Part shown: positions 59,591 through 64,000 of the stretch, piece by piece
Numbering within the stretch: the first letter of the stretch is position 1
Layout: every line of letters begins with the position of its first letter
Origin: Arthrobacter globiformis
Lineage (GTDB): Bacteria; Actinomycetota; Actinomycetes; Actinomycetales; Micrococcaceae
Direction of reading: 5' to 3'
NCBI RefSeq assembly: GCF_030818015.1
Contig: NZ_JAUSZX010000001.1
Location: forward strand, 186,001-250,000
DNA length: 64,000 bases
Notes under the pieces: model-generated
What the model was told of the DNA's origin: nothing
Databases searched by the model: none
The model's input: only the letters and a program-made list of their open reading frames with translations
Translations under genes and position numbers: made by a program

Positions 59591-59666
59591 GGGGGCATGG
59601 CGCAATTGGTAGCGCACCTGCTTTGCAAGCAGGGGGTTCGGGGTTCGAGTCCCCGTGCCTCCACCA
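59591..59666 (+). tRNA. tRNA-Ala (TGC anticodon)
   Basis: 76 bases with encoded CCA (59664-59666). Acceptor GGGGGCA/TGCCTCC has one G-T pair; anticodon stem CCTGC/GCAGG with TGC at 59624-59626; T-loop GGTTCGAGTCC. Confidence 0.98.
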
Positions 59667-59672
59667 TAAGAA

Positions 59673-59710
59673 AGGTCCCGGTCGGAAACGACCGGGACCT
59701 TTGTTCTTTT
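59673..59710 (+). terminator. terminator of the tRNA-Ala unit
   Basis: Perfect 12-bp arms AGGTCCCGGTCG (59673-59684) and complement (59689-59700) with a GAAA loop, then a T-rich tract TTGTTCTTTT. Confidence 0.9.
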
Positions 59711-59793
59711 GCCGGTACGTGCTTTGCCGGCACTTTCTTTGCGGGCGCGGCCGCCGTTCCAGCGCACCGTTTCCGGCCCACTACTGTGGAAAC

Positions 59794-60717
59794 GTGAATC
59801 TCTTCGTTGCTGCCTTGGGCGTCCTGGGCGTGGCTTCGTCAGGACCGCTCATCGCCGCCACGCTAGGCGCCACCACTGTCACGGCCCTCGCCATCGCTTT
59901 CTGGCGCAATGCCATCGCGGCAGCCGTCATGGCCGCTCCCACGCTGATTCGGGAGCCGCGCCGGTTCGGACGCATCGGGCGTTACGAGTTCCGCTGGTCG
60001 CTCGTTGCGGCCGTGGCCCTAGCCCTACACTTCGCCTGCTTCATCACGTCCCTGCAGCTGACTTCCGTGGCTGCCGCCACGGCCCTCGTCTGCCTGCAGT
60101 CCGCCTGGATCGCGGTCATTCAGCTATTCCGCGGGGTGCAGCACCCCTGGCAGGTCCTGCTGGGCCTGGGCTTCTCCCTCGGCGGCGTAGTGGCCATCAC
60201 AGGTTTCGACCTGGGCGCCTCTCCCGACGCCCTGCTGGGTGACCTCCTGGCCATGGCCGGCGGACTCCTTGCGGGCATCTACACCCTGGCCGGAGGCCGG
60301 GCCCGCCAGAGCATGACCACCGGAACCTACACGTCCCTTTGCTATGGCATGTGTGCTGTCCTGGTAGCGGTACTGGCAATCTTCACCCACCAGCCCTTGA
60401 CCGGGTTCGACGCCGGGGGCTGGCTGGGGATTCTGGCAATCACCGTGTGCGCCCAGCTCTTGGGACATACGGCATTCAACCACCTGCTGGCCACCATGAG
60501 CCCGCTGCTGGTGTCCATGATCATCCTGCTGGAAATACCCGGTGCGGCCCTGCTGGCCGCCGTGTTCCTGAACGAGACGCTGCCGGCAGGCACCTACGCC
60601 GGACTGGCGCTCATCCTTGTGGGCCTCACCGTCGTGGTGGCCGGACAGCGGAACGGCAAAGGCGGGCGGGGCAAGCCGCCCGAGGAGCGCCCGTTGGCGG
60701 AGCTGGGGGCTGACTGA
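59794..60717 (+). CDS. EamA/DMT family transporter
   Basis: 307 aa with ten membrane spans in two EamA repeats. First repeat starts LFVAALGVLGVASSGPLIAATLGATTVTALAIAFWRNAIAAAV; second starts ALLGDLLAMAGGLLAGIYTLAGG. Members export metabolites such as amino acids; the substrate here is unknown. The GTG at 59794 follows the tRNA terminator and a GGA site; the longer frame from 59623 runs through tRNA-Ala and was rejected. Confidence 0.9.
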   Translation: MNLFVAALGVLGVASSGPLIAATLGATTVTALAIAFWRNAIAAAVMAAPTLIREPRRFGRIGRYEFRWSLVAAVALALHFACFITSLQLTSVAAATALVCLQSAWIAVIQLFRGVQHPWQVLLGLGFSLGGVVAITGFDLGASPDALLGDLLAMAGGLLAGIYTLAGGRARQSMTTGTYTSLCYGMCAVLVAVLAIFTHQPLTGFDAGGWLGILAITVCAQLLGHTAFNHLLATMSPLLVSMIILLEIPGAALLAAVFLNETLPAGTYAGLALILVGLTVVVAGQRNGKGGRGKPPEERPLAELGAD

Positions 60718-60814
60718 CGACGGCGGTCGCCCGGCCCGGGCTGTTACGCCGGTTCCGCCAACTTACGGCGGGTTCCGGAAGCTTCCCGCGCGCCGGGCTA
60801 CTCTTCCCGGCGGG

Positions 60815-61714
60815 TTACTGGCCGCCGCGGCGGACAGGCTGGCTGGTGTTGACGGTGTGGATGGCGCGCAGCAGCTTGGCTGGGAAATACACCGAGAAGA
60901 ACACCACCATGGGCGCCTTGAGGGCCATCTTCTTCACGTTGTGGGCCTTGTAGGTGCGGTCGAAGCGCGTCACGTAATACCTGTAGTCGCGGGGTGAGTC
61001 CTCAAGCCGGCGGGCCGACATCCCGGAGACCATCTGCGGCCAGTACTGGACTTTGAGATCGTGGTCCGCGAGATGCAGGGACAGGTCGATGTCCTCGTGC
61101 ATCTCGTCCTTTTCGTCCCGGCAGGTTTCGCTGCGGATGGTCTCCCAGGCAGAGCGGCGGAGTGCCATGTTGGACCCGAACAGGAAGTGGTACTGGTGCT
61201 TGGCCAGCTTCAGCATCAGCTGGCGCATTTTGTCATCGGCCTTGAGGCCGAAGCGTCGCATCGGCATGTCGTAGTAGACCACTGGCCCGGTGGCGGCCGA
61301 CGTGGACAGGTCCTCGAAAGCCTTCTGCACCTGCTCCACCCAGTCAGGTTCAACCACGGAGTCGGCGTCGATCCGGCCCAGGATGTCCCCGGTCGCGTTG
61401 TCCATGCCGAAATTGCGGGTAGGGATTAGTCCCTGTTCCCTGTCCTGGCGGAGCAGGATGATGGGGCTCTCCGGATACTCTTGCTGCATCTGCGTGACGA
61501 TCGACGCCGTGCGGTCCTTGGACATGTTGTCCACCACGATGATCTCGTGCGCCGGAACCGACTGGTACACCGCCGCGATGAGGCACTGCCGGATGACACT
61601 TTCCTCGTTGTAGGCCGGGATAACAATTGATACGCGCAACTCAGTGTCAGTCAAGGCATCCTCTGCGGATCTATCGGGTGACATCACCTCAAACTTAGCA
61701 CCGATGCTTTCCAT
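60815..61714 (-). CDS. GT2 family glycosyltransferase
   Basis: 299 aa, no membrane span. GT-A fold: VSIVIPAYNEESVIRQCLIAAVYQSVPAHEIIVVDNMSKDRTASIV (nucleotide-sugar site), GRIDADSVVEPDWVEQVQ (DxD-type metal site), and a later MHEDIDLSLHLADHDLKV (catalytic acidic loop). A C-terminal helical segment has LLRAIHTVNTSQPVRRGGQ. It transfers a sugar to an unidentified acceptor, probably on the cytoplasmic face. Starts at 61714 and 61684 are both possible; neither has a clear ribosome site. Confidence 0.88.
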   Translation of the reverse strand: MESIGAKFEVMSPDRSAEDALTDTELRVSIVIPAYNEESVIRQCLIAAVYQSVPAHEIIVVDNMSKDRTASIVTQMQQEYPESPIILLRQDREQGLIPTRNFGMDNATGDILGRIDADSVVEPDWVEQVQKAFEDLSTSAATGPVVYYDMPMRRFGLKADDKMRQLMLKLAKHQYHFLFGSNMALRRSAWETIRSETCRDEKDEMHEDIDLSLHLADHDLKVQYWPQMVSGMSARRLEDSPRDYRYYVTRFDRTYKAHNVKKMALKAPMVVFFSVYFPAKLLRAIHTVNTSQPVRRGGQ

Positions 61715-61771
61715 CCCGGCGGCACCGCCCCTGTCCGCCTGAAAGGTATGCGGATACGTCCGCAGAGACGG

Positions 61772-61805
61772 CAGGAGGGGCTCCGCGGCTGCGGAACCCC
61801 TCCTG
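61772..61805 (-). terminator. hairpin terminator between two minus-strand genes
   Basis: CAGGAGGGGCTCCGC (61772-61786) and GCGGAACCCCTCCTG (61791-61805), 15-bp arms with one mismatch, GGCT loop, no long T-run on the minus strand. It lies 24 bp after the end of the repeat-protein gene. Confidence 0.65.
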
Positions 61806-61828
61806 TTTCTGCCCTCACGGGCACTTGA

Positions 61829-62785
61829 CTAAGCCTTCTTGTCGGCACCGTTCTCGGTGTTGGACGCGATGTTCCTCACCGCGGCGTTGGCATCGGTGGC
61901 AACTTCACCGGCGTCGGAATCAGCGTCCTCGGCCACGTGCTTTGCCTTGTCGAAGCCTTCAGCTTTGTCCTCTTCCAAGGAGGCCAACTCTTCCAACGAC
62001 GTCGACGTGGTTGCTGCGGGAACCGGGGCCGGAGTCTCGGACACGGCGCCTTCAGCAACCGGAGCCGTGGTGGTTGCAGCCGGCGTCGACGGTGCGGGCG
62101 ACACAGGGGTGGGGGTCTTCCACGGGTCCTCGACCGGCTTTGAAGCCTTCCACGCGGCAACGCCGGCGGCCACGGCCGCGGTGATCACTCCGAAAATGAG
62201 GAGTCCGCGCTTCTTCGGCTTCGGGGGCTCCACTACGAGCGCCTTGCCCGTCACTGCCCGACTGGCCTCGTTAGCGGCTGACTTCAGGTGCCCGCCGGCC
62301 ACATGGGCCTGTTCCTGGATGGTGTGGATGATGCCGACGTCGCCGAGCTTCTGGGCCACTGCGTCAACGCGGGCCGGCGCGCCCTCGAGCGTCCTGTGGA
62401 CAGCCTCGGAAGCGGTCCCGATCTGGTCCGAGAGCCGGGGAAGGTATTCAACCACCACCCGGTCGCGGGCCTGGGCAATAACGGGTGTGGCCCGGTCCAG
62501 CGCATCGTGCATGCGCGGGGTGGCGCCTTCCACGACATCGTGGATCTTGGGGGCAAGCTGCGCCAGGCCGTCCTGGAGCCGCGGCGTGACCGTGGCCACG
62601 CCGTCGGCAAGGTTGTAGGCCGCCACCTTGAGCCCCTCCTGGATCTTGGGGGAAGCGGTATCAATGCCGTGCTGCAGGCGCGGAACTGCCCAGTCCACTG
62701 CTGCTTCCACGCGGTCTTTTGCGTTCTCAACCGCAGAACTGACCGACAACTCCAGTTCGCGGGCAATACGATCCGATTTCTTCAC
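61829..62785 (-). CDS. membrane protein with 11-residue amphipathic repeats
   Basis: 318 aa. Residues about 10-130 form helices with proline (mostly Pro-Arg/Lys-Leu/Ile) at 35, 46, 68, 79, 90 and 101, an exact 11-residue period with one unit (57) lacking it. Hendecad repeats of this kind lie on lipid surfaces, as in apolipoproteins or synuclein. A span follows at about 198-220 (RGLLIFGVITAAVAAGVAAW), then an Ala/Pro/Thr-rich tail. No known family recognised beyond a vague apolipoprotein-like shape; it may be a membrane-bending or stress protein. Confidence 0.65.
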   Translation of the reverse strand: MKKSDRIARELELSVSSAVENAKDRVEAAVDWAVPRLQHGIDTASPKIQEGLKVAAYNLADGVATVTPRLQDGLAQLAPKIHDVVEGATPRMHDALDRATPVIAQARDRVVVEYLPRLSDQIGTASEAVHRTLEGAPARVDAVAQKLGDVGIIHTIQEQAHVAGGHLKSAANEASRAVTGKALVVEPPKPKKRGLLIFGVITAAVAAGVAAWKASKPVEDPWKTPTPVSPAPSTPAATTTAPVAEGAVSETPAPVPAATTSTSLEELASLEEDKAEGFDKAKHVAEDADSDAGEVATDANAAVRNIASNTENGADKKA

Positions 62786-62941
62786 AACTACCTCCCGATT
62801 AATGTGACGGTTCTGTTGTTAGCCTACGTGTACGAATAGCCGGGCTGCTATCGTTCCGGCGGATTCGCGGTGGATTTCACCCAGCGCGGAACTGTCTTTT
62901 CCGCCCGGGTTCGCGTTGACCCGCCGTGAAAGAATGGCCCT

Positions 62942-63487
62942 ATGACTGCCTCAGCAACTGCAAAAGCAACCATCCACACCAGCCTCGGCGACATCGTCGT
63001 GAACCTCTTCGGCAATCACGCGCCCAAGACTGTTAAGAACTTCATTGGACTGGCCACCGGCGAACAGGCCTGGACCCACCCGGAAACCGGCGAGGACAAG
63101 ACGGGCACGCCGCTCTACAACGGCACCATCTTCCACCGCATCATCAAGGACTTCATGATCCAGGCCGGCGACCCGCTGGGCCGCGGCACCGGCGGACCGG
63201 GCTACCGCTTCGATGACGAGATCCACCCGGAGCTGAACTTCAGCGCACCCTACAAGCTGGCCATGGCCAACGCCGGTATCCAGATGGGCAAGGGAACCAA
63301 CGGTTCTCAGTTCTTCATCACCACCATCCCCACCGACTGGCTGCAGGGCAAGCACAGCATCTTCGGCGAAGTTGCCGATGAGGAGTCCAAGAAGGTTGTG
63401 GACGCCATTGAAGGTGTCCGCACCGGCATGGGCGACCGCCCGGTTGAAGATGTGACCATCAACAGCATCGACATCGAGCAGCTCTAG
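62942..63487 (+). CDS. ppiA: peptidyl-prolyl cis-trans isomerase (cyclophilin)
   Basis: 181 aa. Cyclophilin core: HTSLGDIVVNLFGNHAPKTVKNFIGLATG, FHRIIKDFMIQAGDPLGRGTGGPGYRFDDE (catalytic Arg, Phe, Gln) and MANAGIQMGKGTNGSQFFITT; the Trp in DWLQGKHSIFGEV is the one that contacts cyclosporin. No signal peptide, so cytoplasmic. Symbol by family. Confidence 0.94.
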   Translation: MTASATAKATIHTSLGDIVVNLFGNHAPKTVKNFIGLATGEQAWTHPETGEDKTGTPLYNGTIFHRIIKDFMIQAGDPLGRGTGGPGYRFDDEIHPELNFSAPYKLAMANAGIQMGKGTNGSQFFITTIPTDWLQGKHSIFGEVADEESKKVVDAIEGVRTGMGDRPVEDVTINSIDIEQL

Positions 63488-63491
63488 CCAC

Positions 63492-64000
63492 ATGAGCTAC
63501 GGAACTCCGGCGGCGGAGCCGTCAGCGCAGGTACCGGTGTGCCCCCGGCACCCGGACCGGCCCTCGTATGTCAGCTGCCAGCGTTGCGGGCGGCCGGCAT
63601 GCCCCGAGTGCCAGCGCGCGGCCGCCGTCGGGTTCCAGTGCGTTGACTGCGTCAACGAAGCAAGGCGTACGACGCCGACAGCACGGACCGCTTACGGCGG
63701 TGCCGTTGCGTCCGGCAAGCCTGCGGTGACGTACGCGATCATCGCCTTGTGTGCCCTGCTGTTTGTTCTGCAGTGGGTGCTTCCCGGAAACGCGGTGTTC
63801 CGGACCCTCGCCTACGCGTCGGTTTATGCAACGCCCGAGTACGGGGTGTTCCAGCCCTGGCGCATGCTGACCTCGGCGTTTCTGCACTCCCAGGGATTCC
63901 TGCTCCACATCGTCCTGAACATGTACACGCTGTGGATTTTCGGCCAGGCGCTCGAACCGCTGCTGGGCCGGATCCGCTTCCTTGCTGTTTACCTGTTGTC
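63492..64000 (+). CDS. rhomboid family intramembrane serine protease (cut by window end)
   Basis: The ATG at 63492 is 2 bp after the ppiA stop. Residues 1-55 carry a cysteine-rich zinc-binding N-terminus (CPRHPDRPSYVSCQRCGRPACPECQR, then CVDC). A first span (TYAIIALCALLFVLQWVL), a loop, then WRMLTSAFLHSQGFLLHIVLNMYTLWIFG, the conserved rhomboid span with its HxxxN (HIVLN). The catalytic Ser and His lie beyond the window. It would cleave other proteins inside the membrane. About 170 residues visible. Confidence 0.9.
   Translation, partial: MSYGTPAAEPSAQVPVCPRHPDRPSYVSCQRCGRPACPECQRAAAVGFQCVDCVNEARRTTPTARTAYGGAVASGKPAVTYAIIALCALLFVLQWVLPGNAVFRTLAYASVYATPEYGVFQPWRMLTSAFLHSQGFLLHIVLNMYTLWIFGQALEPLLGRIRFLAVYLL

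Overview
The window is about 64 kb around the chromosomal replication origin of a high-GC actinobacterium. Gene order (rpmH-dnaA-dnaN-gnd-recF-DUF721-gyrB-gyrA-DUF3566-tRNA-Ile-DLW-39-tRNA-Ala on one side; rnpA-yidD-yidC-jag-rsmG-parA-parB and then trxA-trxB-murJ-nudix-pcnA on the other) and the protein sequences fit the Micrococcaceae, most likely Arthrobacter/Pseudarthrobacter. The genus is inferred from synteny and protein character, not from a search.

Layout. 0-28 kb is mostly minus-strand. It holds a zinc-ribbon protein, an FMN reductase, a frameshifted DUF1801 gene, the rpsF-ssb-rpsR-rplI operon, a large multi-span membrane protein, a YnfA protein (plus strand), an amino-acid permease, an M18 aminopeptidase, a Tat-type lipoprotein intradiol dioxygenase, a two-component system with an ABC-2 exporter, a PAP2/diacylglycerol-kinase fusion, an MFS transporter, an ABC-F ATPase, a MecA-type penicillin-binding lipoprotein, an FAD oxidoreductase with a polytopic glycosyltransferase, a small-protein locus, a histidine phosphatase and pcnA. 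28-34.3 kb is plus-strand: nudix, murJ, a pseudokinase-like membrane protein, and trxB-trxA behind a sigma-R-type promoter.

34.4-41.0 kb holds no credible gene. It lies between convergent transcription units, closed on the left by the trxA terminator and on the right by the parB terminator. It carries nine exact copies of the ParB site GTTTCACGTGAAAC, and a tenth lies inside parA. It also carries two arrays of DnaA-box-like sequences repeated at exactly 12 bp, hairpins and decayed tandem repeats. I read it as an origin-proximal centromere that also binds DnaA, about 8-14 kb from oriC. This is the most unusual part of the window.

41.1-46.8 kb (minus) is parB-parA-rsmG-jag-yidC-yidD-rnpA-rpmH. 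47.3-59.2 kb (plus) is the replication and topoisomerase block, with oriC between dnaA and dnaN (48.7-49.26 kb). 59.2-64 kb holds two tRNA genes, a 39-aa DLW-39 family protein, an EamA transporter, a GT2 glycosyltransferase, a protein with 11-residue amphipathic repeats, a cyclophilin, and a rhomboid protease cut by the window end.

The genes around oriC work together. DnaA opens oriC, DnaN, RecF and gyrase support replication, and ParB loaded at the parS cluster with ParA should segregate the new origins. MurJ and its neighbour, YidC, and the thioredoxin pair are the usual housekeeping neighbours.
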